From assembly GCF_900497695.1 (NCBI RefSeq), contig NZ_UIDD01000007.1, positions 372,001 to 436,000 on the forward strand: a stretch of 64,000 bases of DNA. Reading direction: 5' to 3'. Positions within the stretch are counted from its first letter, which is position 1. The number at the start of each line of letters is the position of its first letter. The notes under the pieces are model-generated. The model was not told the DNA's origin. It was given only the letters and a program-made list of their open reading frames with translations, and searched no databases. Position numbers and translations under genes: made by a program. The stretch is from Pseudomonas wadenswilerensis (GTDB lineage: Bacteria; Pseudomonadota; Gammaproteobacteria; Pseudomonadales; Pseudomonadaceae). Below are positions 51,632 through 59,554 of the stretch, piece after piece.

Positions 51632-52549
51632 CTAGCAGGCCGCCCGCCATTGGCGGATCTGGTCGAGGGTTGCGGTCACGCCACCACATACGATCACCAG
51701 CACTTTCTGGTGGCGCTTGAGTTCGGCCGTTGGTGCGTAAGCCAGGGCCAAAGCCGCACCACAGGCGGGCTCAACCAGGATGCGCTGGTCCAGCAGGAAC
51801 TGCTCGCAGGCATCCAGCGCCGCCTGATCACTGACCACATGGCTGTACACCGGCCGCTGCTGACTCCACTCGAAGGCCCGCTGGCACACCTGTTTGGCCG
51901 CCAGCGAAGTAGCCACGGTGTTGACGCCGTCCAGCGCCACCAACTGCTTTTTCGCCATGGAAGCTGCCAGCGACGCGGCGCCGGCGGTCTCGACGGCGAA
52001 TACCGGCACCTGGCCCCAGCCATTGCGCGCCAAGCCTTCGCAAACCCCGGACAACAAACCACCGCCACCGACCGCGACCACCACCGCATCAGGCTTGAAA
52101 CCCGTGGCGGCGACTTCATCGATCATGGTCGCGTGGCCCTGCCACAGCAGCGGGTCATCGAAGGGATGGATATAGGCGTCGTCCTCGCCCATCAGCGACA
52201 GCGCCAGGGCGTTGGCCTCGTGCCAGGCCTTGCCATGCACGATTACCTCGGCCTGTTCCTGACGGATCAGCTGCTTGGCCCGCTCGGTGGTGGTCTCTGG
52301 CACCACCACCGTTACCGGCAGGCCCAGAATGCGCCCGGCAACGGCCACGGCAATCCCGGCATTACCGCCAGACGAGGAGACGAAACGGCGCTTGCCCTGC
52401 CTGGCATAGGCTTCACAGGCGGCCCCGATGCCGCGCAGCTTGAACGAACCGGACGGCTGCAGCGCGTCGAGCTTGAGCCAGATGTCCAGGCCACTGGCCA
52501 GGCTCAACGGGCGTGACGCCACCAGCGGGGTTTCGATGTGCAGGCTCAT
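51632..52549 (-). CDS. Threonine/serine dehydratase-like PLP enzyme
   Basis: This 305-residue fold-type II PLP enzyme has catalytic Lys37 in LQPSGSFKLRG, the phosphate-binding SSSGGNAG, and the cofactor-binding glycine loop VVAVGGGGLLSG. No regulatory ACT domain is present, so it belongs to the catabolic serine/threonine dehydratase type. It opens with a product enamine (2-aminoacrylate or 2-aminocrotonate), which fits the RidA-family gene that overlaps it by 4 bases upstream. The AraC-type gene starts directly after it. Confidence 0.88.
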   Translation of the reverse strand: MSLHIETPLVASRPLSLASGLDIWLKLDALQPSGSFKLRGIGAACEAYARQGKRRFVSSSGGNAGIAVAVAGRILGLPVTVVVPETTTERAKQLIRQEQAEVIVHGKAWHEANALALSLMGEDDAYIHPFDDPLLWQGHATMIDEVAATGFKPDAVVVAVGGGGLLSGVCEGLARNGWGQVPVFAVETAGAASLAASMAKKQLVALDGVNTVATSLAAKQVCQRAFEWSQQRPVYSHVVSDQAALDACEQFLLDQRILVEPACGAALALAYAPTAELKRHQKVLVIVCGGVTATLDQIRQWRAAC

Positions 52550-53022
52550 AAGGTTTCTCCACTGGTCAATTCAACGATCAGTTCTATTTCGACACAGGCG
52601 CCCAGCGGGATCTGGCTGGCACCGAAAGCGCTACGGGCATGCTTGCCACGCTCGCCGAAGACTTCTTCGAACAGTTCCGAGCAGCCGTTGGCGACCAGGT
52701 GCTGTTCGGTGTACTCACTGCTGCTGTTGACCAGGCACAGCAGCTTGACCACTTTGGCGATGCGGTTCAAGTCACCCGTGGCCGCAAGCAAGGTGCCGAG
52801 CAAGTCGAGGCCGACCCTGCGCGCGGCCATGTGCCCGGTGGCGGTGTCCAGTTCGCGGCCGAGCTGGCCGACCCAGGGGGCACCGTTGTGCTTGGCGATA
52901 TGGCCGGAGATGAACAACAGATTGCCGCTCTGCACCCAGGGCAGATAGGCGGCGGCCGGTGGGCTGGGCGGCGTGAGGGTGATGCCCAGTTGTTCGAGGC
53001 GCTGATGAGGGGATACGGACAT
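52546..53022 (-). CDS. RidA/YjgF-family protein
   Basis: This 158-residue protein is of the RidA superfamily, YjgF-like, slightly longer than the classical 130-residue enzyme. It has the family pattern GNLLFISGHIAKHNG and GASQIPLGACVEIELIVEL near the end. The canonical enamine-deaminase Arg in the RxxxxVxxLP context is not obvious (the equivalent stretch is ARSAFGASQIP, which carries an Arg), so it may be active. It overlaps the dehydratase gene by 4 bases, consistent with deamination of the enamine product. Confidence 0.85.
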   Translation of the reverse strand: MSVSPHQRLEQLGITLTPPSPPAAAYLPWVQSGNLLFISGHIAKHNGAPWVGQLGRELDTATGHMAARRVGLDLLGTLLAATGDLNRIAKVVKLLCLVNSSSEYTEQHLVANGCSELFEEVFGERGKHARSAFGASQIPLGACVEIELIVELTSGETL

Positions 53023-53130
53023 GGCAGGTGGCCTTGAGAAGGGAACCTGGCCAGCCTACTGCTACTGGGCTGTGGGAATCTTGTATGAAATTGCGCTCGA
53101 TCGCTGGCAGGTCCGGCGTGCACAGATCCC

Positions 53131-53157
53131 CTGTGGGAGCCGGCCTTGCCGGCGAAA
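53131..53157. repeat. REP unit between RidA-like and CrtZ-like genes
   Basis: GAGCCGGCCTTGCCGGCG is a single REP-like half with inner GCCGGC/GCCGGC symmetry, just beyond the stop of the CrtZ-like gene. Confidence 0.6.
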
Positions 53158-53160
53158 ATC

Positions 53161-53625
53161 TCAGCCGCGCTGCCGCGCCCGCAGCTGCTGCTTCAACCTG
53201 CGCAGCGGCGGCGCGTACAAAAAGCCGAACGACACGTTGTTGTCCCGCCCCTTCAACGCATGGTGCAGCATATGCGCGCGGTACAGACGCTTGAGGTAGC
53301 GGTTGCGCGGCCGTGGCCGGAACGGCCAGTGCCGGTGGACGATGCCGTCATGGACGATCACGTAGATCACCCCGAACGCCGCCACTCCCGCCCCCACCCA
53401 CTGCAACGGCGCATGCCCGGCCCGGCCCAGCGCCACCAGGGCCAAGGCGATCAGGGCCAAGGCCAGCAGGTAGACATCGTTGGTTTCCAGCGCCCCCAGG
53501 TGCGGCTCATGGTGCGAGCGATGCAGGAACCAGCCCCAGCCGTGCATGATGTAACGATGCGCCAGGTAGCCGATGCCCTCCATGGCCGTCAGGGTGCAGA
53601 GAAATACAGCGAGGTTGAGGATCAT
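53161..53625 (-). CDS. CrtZ-like beta-carotene hydroxylase (fatty acid hydroxylase superfamily)
   Basis: This 154-residue membrane protein has all four histidine clusters of CrtZ-type di-iron hydroxylases: HRYIMHG, HRSHHEP, HDGIVHRHW and HMLHHA, spread between four hydrophobic segments. Length matches bacterial CrtZ (about 160-175). In carotenogenic bacteria it hydroxylates the beta-ionone ring to make zeaxanthin. No other carotenoid gene (crtE, crtB, crtI, crtY) is in the window, so the substrate here is uncertain and could be another lipid. It lies 54 bases after the AaeA-like gene on the same strand and may be cotranscribed with it. No clear Shine-Dalgarno site is visible. Confidence 0.85.
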   Translation of the reverse strand: MILNLAVFLCTLTAMEGIGYLAHRYIMHGWGWFLHRSHHEPHLGALETNDVYLLALALIALALVALGRAGHAPLQWVGAGVAAFGVIYVIVHDGIVHRHWPFRPRPRNRYLKRLYRAHMLHHALKGRDNNVSFGFLYAPPLRRLKQQLRARQRG

Positions 53626-53679
53626 GCGTCGAGGTTCGCGTGGCTGGGCAGAAACGCCACAAAGCCTACCACCTCGGCC

Positions 53680-54621
53680 CTATTCGCGCACCGTCACCGT
53701 GGCCGTGGTACCGGCACGCAGGTTGGCCTTGCCGGCATAGTCCGGGTCGATCTCGATGCGCACCGGGATGCGCTGGGCCAGTTTTACCCAGGTGTAACTG
53801 GGGTTGATATTGGCCAGCAGGCGGTTGCCGGGGGCGTTTTCGCGGTCGGTAATGGCATAGGCGATGCTCTGCACCGTGCCCTGGAAGCATTCGCCGCTCA
53901 TCAGGGCGATATCCACCTTGCTGCCGGGGTGAATGCGCGGCAGCTTGGTTTCCTCGAAATAACCGCTGATATGGAACGAGCCGCTATCGACCAGCGCCAG
54001 CAGCGGCCCGCCGGCAGTGGCGTAATCCCCCTGACGGGTCAGCAGATTGGTCACATATCCGCTGACCGGCGCGTAGATCCGCGTGCGTTGCAGGTCCAGC
54101 TCGGCCTGGGTCAAGGCGGCGCTGGCCAGTTGCACGTTTGCCGTTGCCAGGCTCAGGTTGGCCTGGCCGCGCATCAATTCGGCCTGGGCCACGGCAACGT
54201 CGGTGCTGGATTTCTCCCATTCTTCACCGGAGATGGCAAAGCCCTGCTTCAAGGTACGCCGCCGTTGCTCTTCGCTCTGGCGCTGCTTGAGCAGGGCCTG
54301 GCTGGAGATGATCGCAGCCTGGGCCAGGCCTTCGCTGGCCCGCGCCACCTCGATGGCGCGGCGCGCATGCTCGACCGCCAGGGCGTAACGTTCGGGGTCG
54401 ATCTCCAGCAGCAGCTCGCCCTTGTCCACGTGCTGGTTGTCCGCCACCTTGAGGCTGACGATGCGCCCGGCGACATCTGCCGACAGCGTCACTACATCGG
54501 CGCGCACCCGCGCATCGCGGGTCCACGGCGCACGGGTGTAATGCTCCCAGGCAAACCAGCCGAGCACCAGCGCCAGCACCACCACAACCAGGGTCGAGAC
54601 CTGGGCTACACGTTCGTTCAA
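53680..54621 (-). CDS. AaeA-like membrane fusion protein (HlyD family)
   Basis: This 313-residue adaptor has one N-terminal helix (about 7-25), lipoyl halves (LSADVAGRIVSLKVADNQHVDKG and RIYAPVSGYVTNLLTRQGDYATAGG) and a coiled-coil hairpin between. Closest in form to AaeA/EmrA-type adaptors for aromatic carboxylic acid efflux. It starts at a TTG 4 bases after the DUF1656 gene, with GGGGAG spaced normally. It works with the FUSC permease and small DUF1656 protein encoded upstream. Confidence 0.9.
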   Translation of the reverse strand: MNERVAQVSTLVVVVLALVLGWFAWEHYTRAPWTRDARVRADVVTLSADVAGRIVSLKVADNQHVDKGELLLEIDPERYALAVEHARRAIEVARASEGLAQAAIISSQALLKQRQSEEQRRRTLKQGFAISGEEWEKSSTDVAVAQAELMRGQANLSLATANVQLASAALTQAELDLQRTRIYAPVSGYVTNLLTRQGDYATAGGPLLALVDSGSFHISGYFEETKLPRIHPGSKVDIALMSGECFQGTVQSIAYAITDRENAPGNRLLANINPSYTWVKLAQRIPVRIEIDPDYAGKANLRAGTTATVTVRE

Positions 54622-54624
54622 GGT

Positions 54625-54825
54625 TCAGCTCCCCATGTACAGGATGATCAACGCGCACAGGCAGGCGTACAGCGCGCCTTCAAACAGGGCCGGATGCCAG
54701 ACCCGCTGCATGACCCCCAGCTTTTGCAGCAGCCAAAGCACGGCAATCAACAGCGGCACCGCCAGCAACAAGGCCTGGGCAATCGGCGGCAGGTAGACGC
54801 CGCCAATCTCGAAATCAATGGGCAA
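54625..54825 (-). CDS. DUF1656 (AaeX-like) small membrane protein
   Basis: This 66-residue protein has two transmembrane helices and the DUF1656 opening PIDFEIGGVYLPPIAQALLL. Translation must start at the TTG at 54825, with AGGAG nine bases upstream, which sets the usual family length; the frame upstream lies inside the FUSC gene. It overlaps that gene by 11 bases. The equivalent AaeX accompanies AaeA and AaeB in enterobacteria; its function is not known. Confidence 0.85.
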   Translation of the reverse strand: MPIDFEIGGVYLPPIAQALLLAVPLLIAVLWLLQKLGVMQRVWHPALFEGALYACLCALIILYMGS

Positions 54826-56962
54826 GGGCCGGGGCTCCTTCTGCAGCAGGTTCAAGATAGGGGCTGTAGTGGCGCAAGAAGCCGGCAATCACCAGCAAGG
54901 CGACACGGATACGGAACAGCGAGCGTAGCTGCTCGGCAGGCGCCTGCAGCTGTTCGCCGTGCAGGTTGTCGAGGCTTTCACCCAGCGCCTGCAGGGTCTG
55001 CAGCAAGCTCGGCAGCACCACCGAGGTGCGCCCGGCGATGTATCGGCCGGCATTGCGCAGCACCTGCTCAAGCTGCACGCGCAATGCCTCTGGCAGCAAC
55101 GGGTTGGCCCTGCCCTGCTCCTGCAACTGGCGCATGGCAACGCCCAGGGCCATGCAACCCAGGTTGACCTCGAACAGTGCCCGCGAGCGTTCGTCGCGGG
55201 TCGCCGGCAGCAGGCCGATAATCAGGGTCAGGCGGTCGACCATGCGGCTTTCAAAGGCGAACTGGCGTTCATCCGACGCCGGGCCCTTGAGCAAGGCATA
55301 CACCTGTTCACGGGTTTCGCGAAACAGGCGCTCGATGCGTAATTGTGGGTTAAACGGGAAAATCCAGGCATACACCATCAGCGACAGCGCCGCGCCACAG
55401 ACATACGCGCCAGCAAACTCGAACCACTGGATGGCGGTGTTTTGCCAGGCGCCGATGTTCTGCGGGCCGAACAGCAAAAAGCTCGACAGCCCCAGGCCCA
55501 TGCCGATCCCTGCGGTCATCGGCCCCGACAACCCCACCGCCACCACATACAGCAAAGGCAACAACAGCAGTGCGAGCATTTCGAAGTCGACTACCTGGGG
55601 GATCAGCCAGAACTGGTACAGCGCCGACACCACCAATGCCAACCCCAGGCCGCGGGCATAGTTCTGCGCGGCCATCAGCGGGCGCGGAAAGGTCGCCATC
55701 AGCGAGCACAGAATCCCCACCAGGATCATTCCGGCGCGGGCACCGTCCCAGGCGGTCTCTATCCAGATCAGCCCGGCAGCAACCAGGGCGATAAAGGCGC
55801 GGCTGGCGTTCATTGCCGCCAGGCGCCAGTCCAGGTGCAAGGGATTGGTGCGCCCTTGGCGGTACAGGCAGTCTCCGGGCCGGCCTTCCTGGATGGCATC
55901 GCTGAGCTCGAGCATTTCGCCCAGCTGTTCAAGCAGGCGCGCCTGCTCCCAGCGCAAGGCCCAGGCCAGCGAGCGCAGCGGGGTTGGCAGGTCGCTTTGC
56001 AGTTGCTCGGCTTGCAGCGCGGCCTGGTCGAAGCGCCGCTGCAAGGCACTGAAGTGCTCGCGGGCCTCCGCTGGCAAGGCCCGGCCCTGTTGCGCCAGCA
56101 GGTCAAGGAAGGCCAGCTCATCGGCCAGCAGGCGGCTGATGAATTGCGGGTAATCGCCTTGCCAGCGCTCGGCGATCATCAGCTTCTGGTTACGCAGCAC
56201 CGTCAGCCGCGAGCTGAGCAGCACCAGTTGGTTGCCCAGCAGTTGCACCAGGCCATTGGCCCCGCGCAAATGCGGCGCGTCGAAGTACAGGTGCCGACGC
56301 AAGCCTTCCAGGGCGCTGATCTCGCCGAGGATCTGCATCTGCCGCTGGCTGAACTCGGCAGCGCTCTCTTCGCCGCGAATCGCCGCCGCGGCATGGCTGG
56401 CCATGAGTTTGATCAGGTTGTCGACCTTGGCAAAGTACCCGCTGGCCACCGCCTGCGGCCGCGCACTGAGCAGGCTGACCGCACATACGCAGGCCACTGC
56501 CAGCAGGGTTTCAGTGACCCGGGTAATCGCCAGCATCAGGGTGTTGTCCTGTTCCGGGATCGCCAGCATCGCGACCACTACGGCGGTAAAACCGCTGAGC
56601 ACGAAGGCATGCGAACTGGTGTAGCGCAGCAAGGTGCCGCCGGCGGTACACAGGGCCAGCCACAGCGCCAGGGTAATGATGAACGGCAACGGCGCCTGCG
56701 GGAACAACGCCATGATCAGCACCGCCACCGCCGCCCCCAGAGTAGTGCCGACCACCTGGGCGAAGCTGCGCTGCAAGGTCATGCCGCCCAGGGGCTGACT
56801 GACGATGAACACCGCCATGATCGACCACTTGGGTTGGTCCAGGTCAAAGATGAACGCCAGGTACAGGGTCAACAGGCAGGCGACGATGGTCCGCAGGGCG
56901 AAGCGCAAGGTGTCTGCGCCTGGGTGCAGCACCAGTCGCCAGTAATTGATCAAAGGTTGCAC
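54815..56962 (-). CDS. FUSC-family (AaeB-like) efflux permease
   Basis: This 715-residue inner-membrane protein has two membrane blocks (about 15-165 and 360-520) separated and followed by soluble helical regions, the FUSC/AaeB layout. The opening is RFALRTIVACLLTLYLAFIF, and the second block is IALVAAGLIWIETAWDGARAG. It starts at a GTG (56962), as shown by the family opening QPLINYWRLVLHPG. Such pumps export aromatic carboxylates or similar toxic acids with the AaeA-like adaptor. No LysR-type AaeR homologue is adjacent; the upstream intergenic region leads to the MgtC-family gene instead. Confidence 0.88.
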   Translation of the reverse strand: MQPLINYWRLVLHPGADTLRFALRTIVACLLTLYLAFIFDLDQPKWSIMAVFIVSQPLGGMTLQRSFAQVVGTTLGAAVAVLIMALFPQAPLPFIITLALWLALCTAGGTLLRYTSSHAFVLSGFTAVVVAMLAIPEQDNTLMLAITRVTETLLAVACVCAVSLLSARPQAVASGYFAKVDNLIKLMASHAAAAIRGEESAAEFSQRQMQILGEISALEGLRRHLYFDAPHLRGANGLVQLLGNQLVLLSSRLTVLRNQKLMIAERWQGDYPQFISRLLADELAFLDLLAQQGRALPAEAREHFSALQRRFDQAALQAEQLQSDLPTPLRSLAWALRWEQARLLEQLGEMLELSDAIQEGRPGDCLYRQGRTNPLHLDWRLAAMNASRAFIALVAAGLIWIETAWDGARAGMILVGILCSLMATFPRPLMAAQNYARGLGLALVVSALYQFWLIPQVVDFEMLALLLLPLLYVVAVGLSGPMTAGIGMGLGLSSFLLFGPQNIGAWQNTAIQWFEFAGAYVCGAALSLMVYAWIFPFNPQLRIERLFRETREQVYALLKGPASDERQFAFESRMVDRLTLIIGLLPATRDERSRALFEVNLGCMALGVAMRQLQEQGRANPLLPEALRVQLEQVLRNAGRYIAGRTSVVLPSLLQTLQALGESLDNLHGEQLQAPAEQLRSLFRIRVALLVIAGFLRHYSPYLEPAAEGAPALAH

Positions 56963-57425
56963 ACAGGTCTCTCGAAAGTCCTTTGAGGGAAACAGTAGCT
57001 ATTGAAGCCCATCAGGGAAAGACAACGAGATGACCCTCAGCGTTGCATATCTGGAACGATCCGCTGCGGATGCAAAAATTGTCATGCTTTTAACCTTGAC
57101 CCTGCGCTGCCCGAGAGTTAGTTTCTCGCCCGCATTTTTGCATGCCTACACAGGAGTCCTGCATTGGACAGTAGCTCTAGTCGATTGCGACAGGTCCACA
57201 CGGCGCGCTAGTTCAGCAGGTTCCTTCTGCCACTGGCACGCCGAACACGGCGGTTAGTGGCGATTCGCATCCCTTGCGGATGACAAATCCTCATTCTCCC
57301 TCCCGCACACCTTGCACCTTCAATGGTGATGAAGGTTCGTGGCCCTGCGCATTCTCTTTATTCACGTGCATCACCCCCGGGGTTCGGTGCCAAAGCGGCG
57401 TATTGCCGTGGATTCGAGGTTTGCT
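56963..57425 (+). promoter_or_regulatory. Long structured leader upstream of the MgtC-family gene
   Basis: This is a 463-bp gap without a convincing gene. It contains a perfect inverted repeat TGCAAAAAT (57071-57079) / ATTTTTGCA (57134-57142) and a hairpin GCATCC-CTTGC-GGATG near 57266-57281. GC-rich dyads and short open frames (one at 57030-57257, one starting near 57280) are also present. MgtC and MgtA genes elsewhere have long ion-sensing leaders with small peptides, so a cis-regulatory RNA is plausible. I do not recognise a known riboswitch consensus here. Part of the region must also hold the FUSC operon promoter. Confidence 0.4.
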
Positions 57426-58133
57426 ATGGATTGGAAAGTATTTCTGCTGCGCGTCACCGTCGCGCTGGTACTCGGGGCGCTGATCGGCGCCGAACGTCAA
57501 CTGCGCCAGCGCCTGACCGGCCTGCGCACCAACGCCCTGGTCAGCACCGGCGCCTGCCTGTTCGTGCTGATGACCCAGGCGGTGCCGGGCATGGCCGCGA
57601 CCGACGCCTCGCGCGTCGCTGCCTATGTGGTCTCGGGCATCGGCTTTCTCGGCGGCGGCGTGATCATGCGCGATGGCCTCAACGTGCGCGGCCTGAACAC
57701 CGCCGCCACCCTCTGGTGCACCGCCGCCATCGGCGTGCTGTGCAGCCTGGGGCTGCTGCTGGAGGCGGCGCTGGGCAGCTGCGTGGTGCTGTGCGCCAAC
57801 ATCCTGCTGCGCGACATCGCCCAGCGCCTGAATCATCAGGACGTGCTGCCGGCCAACGAGGCCGAGCAACGTTTCGAAGTGCGTATTACCTGCCGTGCCG
57901 AGGACGAGATCCAGGTGCGCAGCCTGATGCTGCACAGCTTCGGCAACGACGGCCTGCGCCTGCAGTCGTTGCACAGCGAAGACCTGGCCAACCCGGCCAA
58001 GCTGGAAGTGCGCGCCGAGCTGATGGGCAGCCCCGATGCACCCACCCAGCTGGAACGCCTGGTCAGCCGGGTGAGCCTGGAGAAAGGCGTCAGCTCGGTG
58101 CGCTGGCAAGTGCAGGAGCTGACGGCGGACTAA
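57426..58133 (+). CDS. MgtC/SapB-family membrane protein
   Basis: This 235-residue protein has the MgtC-family N-terminal membrane domain, with LLRVTVALVLGALIGAERQ, RTNALVSTGACLFVLM, GIGFLGGGVIMRDGLNVRGLNTAATLWCTAAIG, and a soluble C-terminal domain (about 150-235) of ACT-like form. The ATG at 57426 is chosen because MDWKVFL fits the family opening. Family members counter acid or Mg2+ stress and, in pathogens, inhibit F-type ATP synthase; the role here is not known. A long leader precedes it. It overlaps the following minus-strand small gene by 4 bases. Confidence 0.9.
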   Translation: MDWKVFLLRVTVALVLGALIGAERQLRQRLTGLRTNALVSTGACLFVLMTQAVPGMAATDASRVAAYVVSGIGFLGGGVIMRDGLNVRGLNTAATLWCTAAIGVLCSLGLLLEAALGSCVVLCANILLRDIAQRLNHQDVLPANEAEQRFEVRITCRAEDEIQVRSLMLHSFGNDGLRLQSLHSEDLANPAKLEVRAELMGSPDAPTQLERLVSRVSLEKGVSSVRWQVQELTAD

Positions 58134-58345
58134 CGGCGTTCGTCCGACAGCGGCGTGGGCTGATCCGGCTCGGGCAAGCGGCCATCCTGGTCCGGAGCAT
58201 CGGGCAGGCGCTCGATGTCCTGGGGCTGGTCGCGCCGCTGCGGTTCGCCGGGAACATTCGGGTCGGTGACCGGATCATGTTCACGTTGCGGGTTGATAAG
58301 CGGATCTTTCCAGAGCGGATCATCTTCGGGACGTGGCTGACTCAT
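58130..58345 (-). CDS. Small acidic, proline-rich hypothetical protein
   Basis: This 71-residue, strongly acidic, proline-rich protein (MSQPRPEDDPLWKDPL, repeated DP and PD dipeptides) has no signal or membrane segment and is probably disordered. A GAGGT site precedes the ATG at 58345. Much longer readings of the frame upstream are antisense to the LysR gene and not credible. It overlaps the MgtC gene's end by 4 bases in convergent fashion. I know no function for it. Confidence 0.6.
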   Translation of the reverse strand: MSQPRPEDDPLWKDPLINPQREHDPVTDPNVPGEPQRRDQPQDIERLPDAPDQDGRLPEPDQPTPLSDERR

Positions 58346-58537
58346 GACAACTACCTCGCAAAAGCGGCGCAAGCAAATGCGCGCCGTACAGTTTCGAGGC
58401 TTGGCACTGGCCCGCAGTGCCTTCCAGGCGATCAACGGTACACCCGCGAAAATATGCTCAATGGCCAGCAAAATCCGCTGCAGCACCCAGCCGCTCAAGG
58501 GGTATCGTGTAGCAAAATAATCAGCCAGAGGTGCACT

Positions 58538-59449
58538 GTGGCGTCCTATACCTTGCGACAACTGAAGTATTTCGTCACCACCGTAGAATGCGGCAGCGTC
58601 GCCGAGGCATCGCGCAAGCTGTACATTGCCCAGCCGTCGATTTCCACGGCGATCAAAGGCCTGGAAGACAACTTCGGCGTACAGCTGTTCATCCGCCATC
58701 ACGCCCAGGGCGTGTCGCTGACACCCGGTGGCGCGCGTTTTTACCGCAAGGCCCAGGAGCTGCTGCGCATGGCCCGCGAGTTCGAGCAGAACGCCCTGGC
58801 CGACAACGACGTGGTCTGCGGCCAAATCGACATCGGCTGCTTCGAAACCGTCGCCCCGCTCTACCTGCCGCGCCTGATCGCCGGCTTTCGCGAGCGCTTT
58901 CCGGGCGTGGAGATCCGCCTGCAGGACGGCGAGCAGCAGGAACTGGTGCAAGGCCTGACGGGTGGGCGTTTTGACCTGGCGATCTTCTACGAACACGACC
59001 TCGACAGCACCATCGAGACCGAAGCCCTGACCGCACCGCAGCGCCCCTATGCGCTGGTGCCGGCCGGCCATCGCTTTGCCGGACAGGCCCAGGTGTCGAT
59101 CCGTGACCTGGCCCTGGAGCCGATGATCCTGCTGGATGTGCAGCCGAGCCGGACGTATTTCGTGAGTATTTTCGAAGAGCTGCAACTGAGCCCGAACATC
59201 GTCTTCAGCTCGCCATCGATCGAGATGGTGCGCGGCATGGTGGGTCAGGGCTTTGGCTTTGCCCTGCTGGTGACCAAGCCCCATGGCCACAGCACCTATG
59301 ACGGCCAGGAAGTGGTCTGTGTGGAGATTGCCGAGGATGTCACCGGATCGGCACTGGTGGCCGGCTGGCTCAAGCGTGCGCAGCTGACCAAGCCTGCGCA
59401 GCTGTTTGTCGATTACTGCAAGGAGCAGTTTGCCGCCTGGCTGAACTGA
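58538..59449 (+). CDS. LysR-family transcriptional regulator
   Basis: This 303-residue regulator has an N-terminal winged helix (TLRQLKYFVTTVECGSVAEASRKL, residues about 4-60) and a periplasmic-binding-protein-like effector domain (about 90-295; GQIDIGCFETVAPLYLPRL). Translation appears to start at a GTG (58538) with AGAGGT upstream. It is convergent with the polyamine-type operon, and its direct neighbour on the other side is the small acidic protein gene. Regulation of the polyamine operon is possible but only by proximity. Confidence 0.87.
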   Translation: MASYTLRQLKYFVTTVECGSVAEASRKLYIAQPSISTAIKGLEDNFGVQLFIRHHAQGVSLTPGGARFYRKAQELLRMAREFEQNALADNDVVCGQIDIGCFETVAPLYLPRLIAGFRERFPGVEIRLQDGEQQELVQGLTGGRFDLAIFYEHDLDSTIETEALTAPQRPYALVPAGHRFAGQAQVSIRDLALEPMILLDVQPSRTYFVSIFEELQLSPNIVFSSPSIEMVRGMVGQGFGFALLVTKPHGHSTYDGQEVVCVEIAEDVTGSALVAGWLKRAQLTKPAQLFVDYCKEQFAAWLN

Positions 59450-59453
59450 AGCA

Positions 59454-59538
59454 CTCATCGCCGGCAACGCGGGCTCCCACAAGGGATCGGTGTACACCTG
59501 ACCTGTGGGAGCTGGCTTTGCCGGCGATGCAAGGCAAA
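59454..59538. repeat. REP pair between convergent genes
   Basis: Two REP units in opposite orientation, around 59456-59480 (ATCGCCGGCAACGCGGGCTC) and around 59503-59530 (GTGGGAGCTGGCTTTGCCGG). They lie between the LysR and substrate-binding-protein genes. Confidence 0.75.
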
Positions 59539-59554
59539 GCCTTGCCAATCAGCC

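Noticed and set aside
53146..56986. Long plus-strand open frames opposite the AaeBXA-like operon
   Set aside because: Antisense shadows with Gln/His-rich composition; minus-strand genes have family motifs throughout.
57229..57246. Sigma-54 promoter (TGGCACG-like) before the MgtC-family gene
   Set aside because: The TGGCAC element is not followed by a TTGC element at the required spacing.
57030..57257. 75-codon open frame in the MgtC leader as a gene
   Set aside because: No ribosome-binding site or family resemblance; kept only as part of the possible regulatory leader.
58346..59548. Upstream extension of the small acidic protein to 472 residues
   Set aside because: It is antisense to the LysR gene and runs through a REP region; a good start exists at 58345.
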